Positions 32,945-44,997 of a DNA stretch of 64,000 bases are shown here, in pieces. The notes under the pieces are model-generated. The model worked only from the letters and a program-made list of their open reading frames with translations. It was not told the DNA's origin and searched no databases. Positions within the stretch are counted from its first letter, which is position 1. The number at the start of each line of letters is the position of its first letter. The stretch is from Desmodesmus armatus (Eukaryota > Chlorophyta > Chlorophyceae > Sphaeropleales > Scenedesmaceae). The DNA lies in contig VIIQ02000005.1 in the NCBI GenBank assembly GCA_007449985.2, positions 62,001 through 126,000 on the forward strand, read 5' to 3'. The translations under genes and the position numbers were made by a program.

Positions 32945-35262
32945 ATGGATCAAGTTATCAAATCCCTTGCGGGGGCCTTTTTTCCAGCCTTGAATGCTAC
33001 AGACTGTGCATCACCAGTGGCCAGATACAATGCACTGAGCGGGACAGACCAGCCACAAGTGGTAAAGCATGTGAGTTTGCTGGCGCTGCAGTGTGAGCGT
33101 CCCCTATCGTGACCCCCCCAACTAGAAAGTGCCAGACAGACAGACTCATTGTCAGCCTGATAAGCCCTCGCCCCATCTGCAGCTGCATGGTGTGGCCTGC
33201 AGGTGCTGTGTGGCCACCCATAGCCATCCTTCTTTACCCCACACCCGGTGTGGGGGCCCCACACTTACTTGTAGATACAGATTGCTGATGTTGCACTCTA
33301 GCAATCGCGATGATGTGAGGGCCACAGCCGGTCAGCATGGCTGGATGAATCCTGTTGGGCAGTTTGTGCAGCTACTATTTAATACTATTTTCTGAGAAAA
33401 GAGCTTGCGCACTCATGATCTGCTCTGTGCTATGATCCTGTGCATGCAGGTGCTTGACATCATTGACAACCAGCTGTATGGACCAAGCCAGACCAAACTC
33501 AAGCTGTGAGTGTTACACACTTTGCTGTGGCACCCAGCATCTCAGATCAATCAGGGATCCAGATCAGCTGATGTCCCTCAGTTGAAACTGAGGCCAAATT
33601 TGGCCAACAGCAACACAACCTCAAACGGTCCCACAGTCAGTGCAATACCCTATGAATTTTCCAATCTCTCTCCCTCCCTCCCTTGTCAGGGTGGGCAAAC
33701 CTGGCATCCAGCACCTGACCCATGCTGTCTCTTGTCACATTGCTGTGCAGTTTACTACAGATCATGGCGTACCGCCTGCCCACACTGCTGCTGGCTGGCC
33801 GCCACTGCCTGTCCAGCAGCTGGCCCTTCGTGCTGTCGGTGCCAGAGATGCCTGTGGCTAAGCGGGCTGCCATGCTGAGGGTGTGGGCATGCAGCACACT
33901 GCCTGACCTGAGACAGGTGATGACACGCATGCGGCTGTGACTCTCCACCTGCTGTCTAGCTGCATGCTGTCCAGCTGACAGGACTGCTTGTACGATGTGT
34001 GCATTGTCAATGCCCTGGCAGTCCTAGGTTTGGGCCGATGGTCCCACATCAGCAGGAGGAATGACACGCAAGAATTCTTCCAAGGTGCTTGACTGCTCTG
34101 CTTGCCACACCTGGTGCGAGACAGAGGGAGGCTTGGCAACAGGGCAGCTTCGGCAACCACATGTGTACAGGCACTGTGATGTAAGCTCGACATGCATTCT
34201 ACAAGTTTTCAGCCAGGCCTATGTTGGAGCACGCTGCTCTTGCACTTCGTGCTTACAGGCCTACAAGGGCATCAAGGCCATCCTTGCTGCAGTCCTGTAC
34301 AGCCACATCGACCCCGCAACAGGCACCAACCCCTTCTTTGAGGCCATTGGCTACGCAGCTGGCAACACAGTGCAGGACACCGCGGTGGGCCCTCCCCCAC
34401 CAGGTGCTGCAGAGCAGGAGGAGCTGATTGCCTCAGCACATGTCCACCTACCTCAGGTGCTACAGGTCCACTCCCAGCCCGCTGAGGTGCAGGTGAGCAC
34501 AGCAGCACTGACTAGCCTGCCGGCACTACCAGCAGCGCCTGCAGCACTGGAAGCAGGAGGTGAACGCGGTCATGCTGCCAGCATGTGAGCCTCACATGCC
34601 TGGCAGTACGCCGCCGACAGCAACAGCTGCTCCCTGCCTCAATCATGAGGGGCTTTTATCATCAGGCCACCCTAGATGAAGTAACGTTACTTGTGCGTAA
34701 GTGCTGTCATGGGTGCCACCACGTCAGTAAGGTTTTCACAGGTGTGCAGCACCATTGCTGGCAGCAACTACAGCACCTTGGTCTGACGCCATGTGGTCAC
34801 CACAGCGGTCATGCTAGTCAACATGTCTCGCGAATAGTCAGGGTCATCAATTAACATGGTCAGGGAAGCAATCAGGAGAACAAACTACCCTGCTTTCCGC
34901 ACGGATACACGCATATGGCAATATCAGCGGCACGACATAACCTTCATAGGTTGGATGACATGTCTCCGGCACCTCCACAGACTCTGTGGAGGCTCCCAAC
35001 AGGGGCCTCTGTCTTGAAAACCCAGGAAGTGTGCATGCTGTCACATATCCGCTGGCAGCATCGTGCATTGCTCAACTGTGGAGGATGTTGTGCTGTGCTG
35101 TGTGTTGTGCCAGGCGTACCTGACCAAACGGGGCTTCAGCACCGCACCCCCTGACACAGCGGCGGAGGGCTGTGCTGCTGGCGGCAGTGCCTCTCCTGGC
35201 AGCATCCACCTGCACTACGATGCCGTCATTGTGGGGTCAGGGGCAGGGGGTGGTGTCACCGC

Positions 35263-35265
35263 TGC
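35263..35265. repeat. Left target-site duplication (TGC) of the CACTA element
   Basis: The TGC before the element and the TGC after it (39108-39110) correspond to a single TGC in the intact paralogue (CACCGCTGCTGTCC). A 3-bp duplication is diagnostic for CACTA/EnSpm transposons. Confidence 0.85.
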
Positions 35266-36099
35266 CACTAGGCCGACACCCCCCCTGGCTGGCTACCCCT
35301 TTCTTCATTTACCGGGGTTAGCCGGCTACCCTAACAAATATGGAACACCAGTTAGGGTGGCCAGACCCTGACCAGACCCTAGCCCGGGTTGACCAGCTGG
35401 AATGGCTATGGCTAGCTTGCCGGGTATGACTGGCTAGGGCGGCAGCAATGACTGGCCATGGCCAGGTCTGGCACAGGTGTGGTCATGGTGCTGGATACGT
35501 CTGCCTTGGCCTGGTCATGGTGCACATATGCAGCTGCTGTACGGATTCTGTGCTGCCTAGGGTTCACATCGACTCTGCTTGCAGCATGCTTACTGTGGCT
35601 GCACTTTGGCTGCACTTGTGCTTGAGACATCCTGTACTGTGTCAGCCCAGCAACCGCATGTAGCCTGCCCCACGTCGGTTTACTGCAGAAACATCACACA
35701 TGTTGCATACATACACTTTGCATTGGTAAAAGCACCGCCATGCCCTGCAAGTCAGTGGTGCACAGAGCCAACCAAACAGCAATGCATCCTTACAAAGGGC
35801 TTCAGCCAACACGGAGCACCCCACATGCTGTGATGCATACTGATGCAGGCAACAGCACTGAATGCAAGCAGCTGCTCGAGCTGGCAGCCCCTGCACATGC
35901 ACCATGCCGTCCTCAACATGACTCATAACGGATGGGCAACTCAAAACAAGCGGCACTTGCCACATAGCTTCCGCGAAACAACACCACAGATGACAGGTCC
36001 ACTGCAAACATAGCGCACTAGACTGGACTGCTCAGTACAGGAGGCAAGGTCCCCCTCTCATTCCCTGCAGCCAAACTATGGAACTGCTACTGGGCTGCA

Positions 36100-36870
36100 C
36101 TGTGACTAGAGTGGGACATGGTTGTCCAACTAGGCCGAAGCACAATCAGCAGCGCTTCTGCATTGCTGGCAACCAGTGCTTTGACTGTTGTGCCCCTGCT
36201 CCACCTCGGCAGCTGCGGCCGCTGGTGCTGCACTGCGTGGTTAGCTACACTTGGACCTTGTTGTGCAGGGGTTGGCGAATGTCGGCAGCCTCCTGAGCGC
36301 TGCTCAGCTTCACCTCCTGCGGTTTTTTTTTGGGGGGGGGGGACCCCACTGTAGCAGCCCGTTGCTCGCCTGCAAGCAACACGACGCAGAACAAGCTGGT
36401 TGGTGCGGAGCTGGTGAACTCCAGACTCTGCCAGGAAGACTCCCAAACACTTGCCTAGCAGCTTGGTGAAGCTGCCGCACCCCACACATGCTGCTGGTGT
36501 GTGGGGTAGGTTGTTTAACCTGACCTTGCCATCGTGCAGTAGCAACACCTTGCTGTCTTGCAATAGCATCCAGGTGACGCTGCATTCAACACAATCCGTG
36601 CACTAGTCAGACAACCCTCCAGCAGCTATGCCTGGCCAACCTCACCTACATGCTGCCTGCAGTTTTGTCCTATGCATCCTGCTGCAGCTTGGCCTGCCTC
36701 CGTGCTCATGTTGGCCTTGTTGAGCTCAGGACGAGCTTCCAGTACTCGCAGGCACCTGGCATGCCTTGTTTGCTTGTCTCCAGCGGGTCTCACACTTGTG
36801 CAAGCACGGATGGTGTGTCCCAGTGGCCCCTGAAGCGCTCAGCCCATTGCTTGACTGTAGGGGCCAAGAG

Positions 36871-36905
<35 letters not shown>

Positions 36906-38716
36906 AATACAACAATTGAGCTGACAGACTGCATAGCAGACACTGTCAACACGGCATGAGTGAGCAGAAACACACGTTCCAACGGCAGAATATAACATAT
37001 GGCTGTCTGGTGACCCTGACCCTGACAAGTGAAGCAACATAACCCAGTCTAGAAACTGACAAAGTGCAACCCGAGCTCACCGTGCTGCTGTTCACATTTG
37101 CAAGCTTCAGAGCTTCTGCTGGTCCTTGATCGGTTCAGAAGCCACACAGCAGCACCTCCTGCACACATATACCAGGACAGCACCATCGTTACAGTCACAG
37201 TAATTGGCATAGTGTCTGAGCACTGAGCAGCAAATACATAGAGGCAAAATTGGGCAGGCTGTGCCAGCACACGCCAGCTGTTCATCTTTTGTGCCGCATC
37301 ACAAGCCTTGCATGCGTGTGCTTGTGAAACTGCCATCACCGCTGAGGAACACCATTCCTTTCTTTAACTCAAGCCTCACTGACTGACTCGAGCACTGGCA
37401 GAAGCACTGGCAGATCAACAGCCAAGGTTGAACTCACGCTGCATTTGGCCCAGTCCGTCAACCTTCGGCGGGATAGATGAAGGCGCAACAGCCTTGAGCA
37501 TGTTGTCCATTGCCAGGTACAGGCGCTGCCTTCAGATCTGCACTGCGTTGTCTCAGGCAACGAAATCTGTCAACTACTGCTGCAGCTGCACTGTGTAGCT
37601 GCTGCAGAGGCACAGCGTCGTGCTGATACCGTCAAGGATGCTGTACGTAGGTCCATGATAGCGGTAACGGAACAGCTCGAGCTGCAGCTGAAACGGAAAG
37701 TACCAACCACCAAGTTTCACGTGAAGAGCAACTACGGATCGACGTGAGCATCACGGAACGGAAAAAATATCATGCAACGGAGGAGATGAGGCCCCGCGAG
37801 GCATCAAGACGTCGCCGCCCTAAGCCCGGGCAGTGACAGTCTGTTCAAACATGGCACAGGTTGGGCTGAACCCAGACCTTCTGGGCAGGCAGTATTGATT
37901 GGTTGAACGTGTGCAGGTGCAGTCTGTGTCTTGGAAGAAGCATCTGAACATCAAGAAGAGTGCACTGGAGATCCTTGGGGAGTTGACTGAGCTGCGGTCT
38001 TCTCAATGGTCAGCAATGCCAGTGATTTCAGGCCTGCCTTCAATCCCCCTGATTCCTCTAAGGAGTGTCACAGTCATCCTTTGTTGCAATGCATGGCCCA
38101 ATGTAGCAGTGGCCACTGGGCCACATTCCTTGCAGCGATCACACTGCTGCCAACAGCCTCGACCCGGGCTTGCGCTACACTGTGCCTAGCTATCTCAAAA
38201 CGGGATCACGACAGCTTCCCGGGCAAACTCAGCTTGCTTGTGCGATCTACATGCAGTGGAAGGGGTCAAGACAGCAAATGGGCCAACCACACCCAGACCA
38301 CACTGCTTCTGGAGAGACATGCACCCTCACCCCCCCCCCCCCGGTGGCCCCCATGTTTTGGAGTATCAGGCCTGCGCAGGCGTGTTTGCCTGCCTTTGTT
38401 ACCACTGTTACAGATAATGATTTGAGTGCACAGCAGCTTGATCCCAACCAAGACGTTGAGGTCCGCTGATTGCTGTTGCCATGCGTCACAGTGCAGCTGT
38501 GCTCGAGTCCAGTGCTTGTACTGCTCAACCTGCCGCACAGTAAGACTGCGAGCTTGGGCCCATGCACCACCAGGAACTATGTCGTGCTTGCTGGCCTTGC
38601 TGCTAGGTAGCCTTGAGGCAACATCCTCGACCCCCAAGCCCTACGAACTTTGCAGTGGCACCGCCTCCAGTGATTTGTCATGGCCCAGCAGTTGCAGAAT
38701 TTGCTTTAAGTAAACC
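36100..38716 (-). other. Exon-like coding fragments inside the CACTA element
   Basis: On the minus strand several stretches read like protein and are bordered by possible splice sites: VYLKQILQLLGHDKSLEAVP near 38716-38650; SLTVRQVEQYKHWTRAQLHC near 38540-38480; VKQWAERFRGHWDTPSVLAQ near 36854-36796; CLRVLEARPELNKAN near 36750-36700; and LLLHDGKVRLNNLP with GCGSFTKLLGKCLGVFLAES near 36540-36420. In-frame stops lie between some of them. They could be a decayed transposase or a captured host gene. I recognise neither. Confidence 0.3.
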
Positions 38717-38755
38717 TCTGCATGTGTGAAACCGCCATGTGATGCCCCCGCTCCT

Positions 38756-38781
38756 GCCCTGCCCTGCCCTGCCCTGCCAGT
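38756..38781. repeat. CCCTG pentanucleotide tandem repeat
   Basis: Five copies of a 5-base unit (CCTGC) lie inside the CACTA element. It is a simple microsatellite. Confidence 0.7.
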
Positions 38782-38960
38782 GGTGGCACCCAGGGCATGT
38801 TGTGTGACTTGAAAAGCCCACTCCCAAGCTGACCTACGCCGTCACCAACTGCACAGCACCAAGCACTGACAGCAGTAAAGGCAGTAGACTATGCAGAGGG
38901 GTCTTTATTGTCCTTCTGTCCCAGGGTCACCCCCTAGTCAAGGCTGGTCAGCCCCAAGTT

Positions 38961-38988
38961 AGGGTGCGGCTAGCCCTAGCCGCACCCT
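38961..38988. repeat. Subterminal palindrome of the CACTA element
   Basis: AGGGTGCGGCTAG is followed after two bases by its exact reverse complement CTAGCCGCACCCT. The arms are 13 bp and form a tight hairpin about 120 bp from the right end of the element. Confidence 0.8.
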
Positions 38989-41900
38989 AGCCCAGCCTAG
39001 CTAAGGGTTGACCACTGCTGGTGCCCTAATCGAGAGTTAACCCACCCCTAGCCAGATCCACTGGCCAGGGTCAAAGGTAGCCGAGTTAGGGGTCCGTCGG
39101 CCTAGTGTGCTGTCCTGGCAGCTGCTGGGCTGAGGGTGCTGGTCTTGGAAAAGTCATCTTGGAAGCGCAGCAAAGGTAGCATCATCAACTGCTTGTGATG
39201 CTATCAGATGAGGATGGGTCTGAATGTTCACTGAGCTTTTGAAAGTTGTGCCACGGCTGACTTGGTGCATGGACCATGCTTTTGTGATGCACCGGAATGA
39301 GGGTGCTTTACCTGACAACACGCAGTGTGCATGGCATGCTGGCACGGTGCAAAAGTGGTCAGACCTCAGCAAGGTTGACATTGTCTCTGCGCAGCCCTGC
39401 ACAATTGTCACCTAGGCACCTGCTCGGGCTGCCTAAGTCGCAAGCGTCGTGCTGTTTCGTCTCTGCTGTTGCTGCGCCCCACAGACCTGAGCTGGCTAGA
39501 GAATGAGGCGTTCAAGGATATGTACGAGCGCGCAGGGTTCATGACCACGGATGATGGAGCACTGGTCATGCTGGCAGGGTCAACACTGGGGGGAGGTGAG
39601 GGGTGTGGCTGCTGAGCTTCGCTGACCTTGGGATGCTGTTGGCTTACAGCCTCTGGTGCCGCAGTCAGTGACCTGTTCCACAGTGTGCTGTACAACGTAC
39701 AACAGCAAGCAGCAGAGCTCCAGCTTTCTGTGTGACTGTGCGTGTTGCAGCAAAGTTGTGTGAACCTTGTTGCGCCTGTTGCTGCATGGTCCCAAAACTT
39801 TGCTTGAGTGCTGTTGTCTCTTGATATAGCACACCTGCCGTGTTACACGTCAAACCTAGGAACAGCACCCCCCTAGCTTTGAAACCCAGTTGCACTGGCG
39901 TCAGCTGTACATCAGCGAGGTGCATGCCATATTGGGCACCCAGGCATATTGCAAGGATTGCTTATTTCCAATGTCAGACCCCAACACAACACTGTTCCTG
40001 CTGTGTTGTGTTGTTGCTGGTTATACCCTGACGGCACCAGGCACCAAGATCAATTGGACCGCAGCCATCAGGCCCCCACATCATGTGCGTGAGGAGTGGG
40101 CATCCACCTACGGCCTGACTCACCTAGGTCCTGATTCAGCAGCCTTTGACAGCGCGCTGGACACTGTGTGTACAAAGCTGGGAGTGCGTGTGGGCACAAC
40201 CATGAGCAAGCCTAATGCCATTCTCCAAGAGGGTATGAAGGCTCTTGGGCAGCATGTGGAAGAGTGAGTGGTGCGGTGGTGGTTGAACACTCTTCCTGCA
40301 GGTGCAATGCACACTGCCAGTGCTAGCTACTATAGTACACAGATGTTTTTGTGATTCAGGAGGAATTTGGGGTCTATGTGACAGAGGGAGCCTAGTCCGA
40401 CTGGCCCTGAGGGCCAGAGACTATGGCGGTTGGCTAGGCACTAATCTCCACCCCCTGTGCAGTGCGTCTTTGTGCTCAGCTGTACTGAAGCTGTGTGTTG
40501 AGGCAGGCGAATCCATATCATGCCCTTTGCTGGCCCGACACTACCTTGCCGTAAGCATTGACATAGATCCTAGTGACATAACATGCTCACTTGGCAATTG
40601 CAATGGCCTCTGCTGCTGATGGGGTTGGCCATGTGTTTGATTACCTACAGCCTTGCAGCACGTGCAATAGTGCTCGTGATATCACGTGGGGGTAAATGCG
40701 GTACGAGGCAATTGCCCCTGACTTGTAGCTTCTGTCGGTGCTACGGTGCTTTGGCACCGGTGCCTCCAGGTATCCTCACAACTGCCTGTCCAAGACGTGC
40801 AGCGCGTACTGCAACATGGGCTGCCGCTCCGGCCACAAGCAGAGCAGCGAGGTGTGGCTGCGCGATGCTGTCAGGGCGGGTGCGCACGTGCTGACAGGCG
40901 TGCATGCACAGGAGGTCAGCACACAGGCCTGCCAGGTGAGGGCAGCAACTCTTGGGGGCTGGTGCACACAGCTTAGTTGGCCTGACTGCCAATTTGATGG
41001 TATGCACAACCGCGACCCACACTCATACGGTGTCCTTGCACATGCTTGCCACCTGATAGTGCCAGCACATGTGCAGCTGACAATGTTATCACACGGCAGA
41101 GACTGTATGGGACTGCGCTTTGAATCGCGTCCTGTCAATCGCAGTTGCAGTGCATCGCCATCGCGCTGCACACAAGTTGCAACACTTCATTCTGTGCTGC
41201 CTTGTGCACAGACCACTCCAGCTCACAGTGCGCACAGCAAGAAGGTGACTGGTGTGCTAGCTGCTGTCAGCAGCAGCCCAACAGGCCAGACCACCAGCCA
41301 GGCACTGCAGCTGGCGATCCACGCACCCATCGTGGTCAGCAGCTGCGGTGCCATCCACACACCGGCACTGCTGCTGCGCAGTGGCATCACTGTGGAGGGC
41401 AACGTGGGTGCCAACCTGCGGCTGCACCCAGCCACTGGTGTGATTGCTGACTTCAACAAAACCAAAGAGCAGGCTGCTGCTGGCAGAGGGGCTGTGGAGA
41501 TGCACAAGGTGTGGAGCCTGTTTGTGCGCAAGGCTGCAGCAAGCAATGCGCAAGAAATCACGAAACTGCATGTGATGTCTTTGTTCCTTGTTCAGCACGG
41601 CCTTTTTTTCAGGTATAGCTTTGTGCAGTGACAGCTTTTGGCAAGGTTGTGTGCTGTGGGCTAGCACGCATTGTGGTGGTTCTGACATGTGCAACTGTCT
41701 ATGTTGTGCTGGCTGTTGTCCTGGCTCGTCTGTTTGCTGCACGCTCTGCCGGGTGTTGCAAAGGGTGTGTTTTCCCGTGCTGTAGCTCACTGGGAGGCTG
41801 GCGGCTACGGAACCTTTCTGTCTACTCCCGCCGCCCAGCCTGGCTTGCTGGCTGCCATCATCCCTGACTGGTGGCTTGGCTTCCTGAAGGACAGAATGCT

Positions 41901-42573
41901 GCATGTGCAGGATACATCAATGGTGAGGGCCTGTGCATTTGGGGGAGCATGTTACATGGACATTTGCTGCCTGACGTCCTTTTCAGCGGCTGGATTCATG
42001 TTAGCTGCTGCAAGTGCTGGGGTGTGTCCTACTACTGTCAGCACACCTGCAGTCAAACCCACAGTACAGCCATGCCAACCTAAGCAGCAGTTGGTGCGTG
42101 CATTGATAACCAAACATTGGAATATTGGGGGCTGCAGTTCTGAAAGATCTTGATGGTATGTCAAAGCTCAGGCAATGAGGGGTGCGTTCATGCATGTGCT
42201 GCCCTATTGTGCTCTGCTGTGTTGATGCTCAGGTCATCCAGTTCACTCGAGACAGCAGTGGCGGAAGGGTGCAGATTGACAGTGAGGGCCGGCCTGTGGT
42301 GACCTACTGGCCCTGTGAGACCACACGCAAGCACCTTATGGAGGTGCGCACACCATTCAAACTCCAGTGTGCCACACCAGATAGGATCCTGCATGCATGC
42401 AGCAGCAGGGCCAGGCTCTCAACATGTGCACCTGGCACTTGGACCATTTTGTCGGTTCACAGTGCAGTGACGTCACAACGTTGACTGTCAGCCCTTTCCA
42501 ACGGCTGTTGTGGTGACACACCCAGCTAGCTAGGGCTGTTGTGGTTCCATCACGATGAGCACGTGCGCGTACG

Positions 42574-42602
42574 TGGTATCATACTATGATACCATAGTAT
42601 GA
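42574..42602. repeat. Nested hairpin in an FAO2 intron
   Basis: GGTATCA and TGATACC pair around a short loop, and the overlapping arms CATACTATG and CATAGTATG pair around ATAC. The two hairpins are mutually exclusive. They lie in intron 11, just before the exon at 42635, and have no counterpart in the first FAO copy. Confidence 0.6.
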
Positions 42603-43394
42603 CTGAGTATGTTGTTTTTCACGTGCATGTGCAGGGCATGACTTTGGCTGCCAGGGCCCTCCATGCAGCTGGAGCAGCGCGCGTGACTGTGCCCCATGCG
42701 GTGGAGCCTTGGGACATCAGGTTCAACCCCAGCGACTCCCAGGAGGTGCAGCAGCAGCAGCAGCTGGAGGCCTTGGTCACACGCATGGGGGAGGTGGAGG
42801 TGCAGAAGTACGACATCCCGCTCTTCAGTGCACACCAGACGGGCAGCTGCAGGATGGGGGTGTTTGAAAGGTGAGAATCACCAGTACTTATGCTTGATGG
42901 GCAGCCACATGGATGAGGGCAGCATGTCTTAGGTATGGATGCTGTTCAATAAATGCTGGGAGTGTACAGGTTGAGTTGCAGCAGCTTCATCGATGGCAAA
43001 ATCTGCTGGCTTCAAACACGCGACATTCTTGTTTGCCTGTATTGCGGAGCAATCAACATTGGCTGAAGCTGTGCGCACCGCTTGCTGTGCTGCTGTTGCA
43101 ATGCGCAGTTTGTCTGCATGCGACCCGCATGGGGAGGTCTGGGGTGTGTCTGGGCTGTACATCGCAGACGGCAGCGCCTTCCCAACCCCTTCAGGAGTGA
43201 ACCCCATGATCACTATATACGGCTTGTCCTACTTGACCGCCCAGGGCATTGCTGGTCGGTGGAAGCAGCAGCAGCTCAATGGCAAGTAAGCCAGCGTGTC
43301 GTGCCTAAGTTGAGGGCGGCGGAATGAAGGATAGAATCATGAGGTGGTCCGGCAGCAGGGCTGGGTGGGATCCTAGGTGCCAGATTTTTGCAGC

Positions 43395-43515
43395 TAGCCG
43401 CAATGCAGTTGCGCATCTGCTTTTGATGTTGAAAGTTGTTGCTGCAGCCAGAGGTGGCAGCGCACATGCCGCACCAGTGCCAGGCAGCTGGTCTTGACGA
43501 AGTTGCGGCTGTGCG
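43395..43515 (-). repeat. Dispersed repeat, copy B, with conserved minus-strand peptide
   Basis: About 120 bp are clearly similar to 51420-51515. On the minus strand both copies read SCLAL.RH.RC..WLQQQL, followed by a KQMRNCIAA-like peptide in the adjoining frame. Conservation of the peptide suggests it derives from a coding repeat such as a retroelement or transposon fragment. Confidence 0.5.
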
Positions 43516-43526
43516 TTGTCTGGGCA

Positions 43527-43531
43527 TGTAA
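43527..43531 (+). terminator. TGTAA polyadenylation-type signal after FAO2
   Basis: TGTAA lies 238 bases past the FAO2 stop codon, a typical 3' UTR distance in green algae. Confidence 0.4.
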
Positions 43532-44997
43532 ATGTACAGCAGCGTGTGAATGGCTTGTAAGGCAGCCTGCTTTCCTTTTGTCGAGCCTCAACAGCGCCCT
43601 GTGGGCACCGTGGCTACGTATACAGCGCATGGGGCTATGCACGTGATACGGACGGTAATGGCCTTGCTGGTTGGTGAGCTTGCTAGTGTTGGGTTGGCAG
43701 CGTGCGCTGCGCTTGGGCAGTCCCAACTGCCGCCCAGTGGGTTTTCCTGGGGGCCAACCACCTTCCCTGCCGCAAGCCCTCGTTCTGCTGCAACAAGCAA
43801 AAGGGCTGATGCAACAAGCAAAAGGGCAAAAGGGCTGATGACAAGGTCAATGGCTGCAACTGTCCACCTGCAGCTTGCAGATCGTGGATGTGTGCAGGTG
43901 TAGTAGTGTCAGCTTACCCTTTTCAGTTGATGCTTGCTACTGGGAGAACTTCCTGTGTTCTGTGCTCTGAAAGGATCCACAAGAGTTCAAAATAATCAAT
44001 ACCTCACTGCATTATCAGATTTATCAGATATTGTACTTTGGCCCCTGTGTCAGTCGTCCCAAGTATTCAATACCCAAGCTGGGGCCACGTCCCCACTCCA
44101 GAGTGAAGGAAGAGGGTGGGGGGGGGGGAATCCAGCATCAAGCAATTTCCCAAAATTATATTGTGTTTCAGTGCCAATGTGTTATCGTGCTCAGCAAAGC
44201 AGCACCTTGGGGACCATAGGGTTTGCAGCAGTGCTGCAAGGGCACTGGCAGGTGAGAGAGCGGCAGAAAGCAGCTTCTCTGGCACCAACAAGCAGTGTAC
44301 AAGACGTATTCAGCGAGCCAGACCGAGGACAGTTCCTGAACCAAACCAGGCCAGGATCCAAACGATTAAAAATCAGCTTTCATGAACCGCTGAACACGTT
44401 AGCAGCATCACGCGTACAAACTTAGCTGCATTCGACATGTACGCATCTAAGGGACCTCCGCCCATTGAAGTGCCACAATCCCAAGCTTTCGCGCCCATCT
44501 CCTCGTGTTACCTGCAAACAAAGACACCCCACCGAGTCAGCCCAGTAATCACAAAGGTTGTCGATGCACGTGACATGCAGGTGATGGCGGCCTCAAGGAA
44601 AGGGATGGGGGCTGTGGCCAGAGATAAAGGCGGGGGTCGTCTCACACGAGTGGCAACTTCTTGGCAGGAAAGGGAACTCATGGCAGGTGCAACACAAACA
44701 CACAGTCAAAATATCTGCGCGCAATGTAAGCCTGCCAGCTTCTTTGATCCCATCGCTATTTGGCCCACCACACGGAACCTTACATGCCTTCCCGTTCCTC
44801 CGCATCCACCCCATCACTGCCTCAATACTACTTTCTTCGTTTCATCACCTTCTTTTGCTTACGCCTCGCACGCTATTGCTACGTAGCAGTACGGGTGCGG
44901 CTGCACTAGTGCAGCAGTACTGCTGTGGCCAGCTATAGCTAGGTAGCTACCTGAGCAGGGTTGCCGCTTGTTAACCCCGCAGTTGCACTTTCAAGCA

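Larger units (their letters stand above)
35266..39107. mobile_element. CACTA (EnSpm/CMC) DNA transposon inserted in an exon
   Basis: The element is 3842 bp long. It begins CACTAGGCCGAC and ends GTCGGCCTAGTG, a perfect 12-bp terminal inverted repeat starting with CACTA. It is flanked by 3-bp TGC duplications. Subterminal regions of about 170 bp at both ends are dense in CTAGCC/GGCTAG and TTAGGG/CCCTA motifs, as expected for transposase-binding sites, including a 28-bp near-palindrome at 38961-38988. No long transposase frame is visible, but scattered plausible exon-like pieces are present on the minus strand. The element is too short for a typical autonomous CACTA and is most likely a non-autonomous derivative, perhaps carrying captured sequence. 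Confidence 0.9.
32945..43289 (+). pseudogene. FAO: Second fatty alcohol oxidase copy, interrupted by a CACTA transposon
   Basis: Tandem paralogue of the gene at 21767-27892. Exons are 32945-33070, 33450-33505, 33751-33916, 34259-34492, 35114-35265 plus 39111-39175, 39485-39595, 40041-40263, 40770-40935, 41212-41508, 41764-41922, 42233-42343, 42635-42870 and 43109-43289. Exon lengths equal those of the first copy except exon 10 (12 nt shorter) and exon 12 (3 nt longer, one extra Gln). Exon 5 is split by a 3842-bp element right after the FAD motif VGSGAGGGV; translation into the element stops after about 33 codons. The exon 10 acceptor CAG of the first copy is CCG here, so the next AG, 12 nt downstream, must be used, removing four residues in frame. 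All other exons are open, including SAHQTGSCRMG, so the insertion looks recent. The protein is probably not made unless the element is spliced out or the allele is polymorphic. Confidence 0.88.
43290..44997. other. Spacer: FAO2 3' region and FAR promoter
   Basis: Holds the FAO2 3' UTR with its TGTAA signal, a dispersed repeat copy, and a direct duplication around 43792-43838 (GCAACAAGCAAAAGGG twice). From about 44450 to 44990 the sequence should contain the acyl-CoA reductase promoter. No coding exon chain was found. Confidence 0.45.

Noticed and set aside
35266..39107. The CACTA element acting as a spliced intron of FAO2
   Set aside because: The element starts with CA and ends with TG, so exact removal by GT-AG splicing is impossible at its borders. 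Nearby cryptic sites might work but would alter the FAD-binding region.
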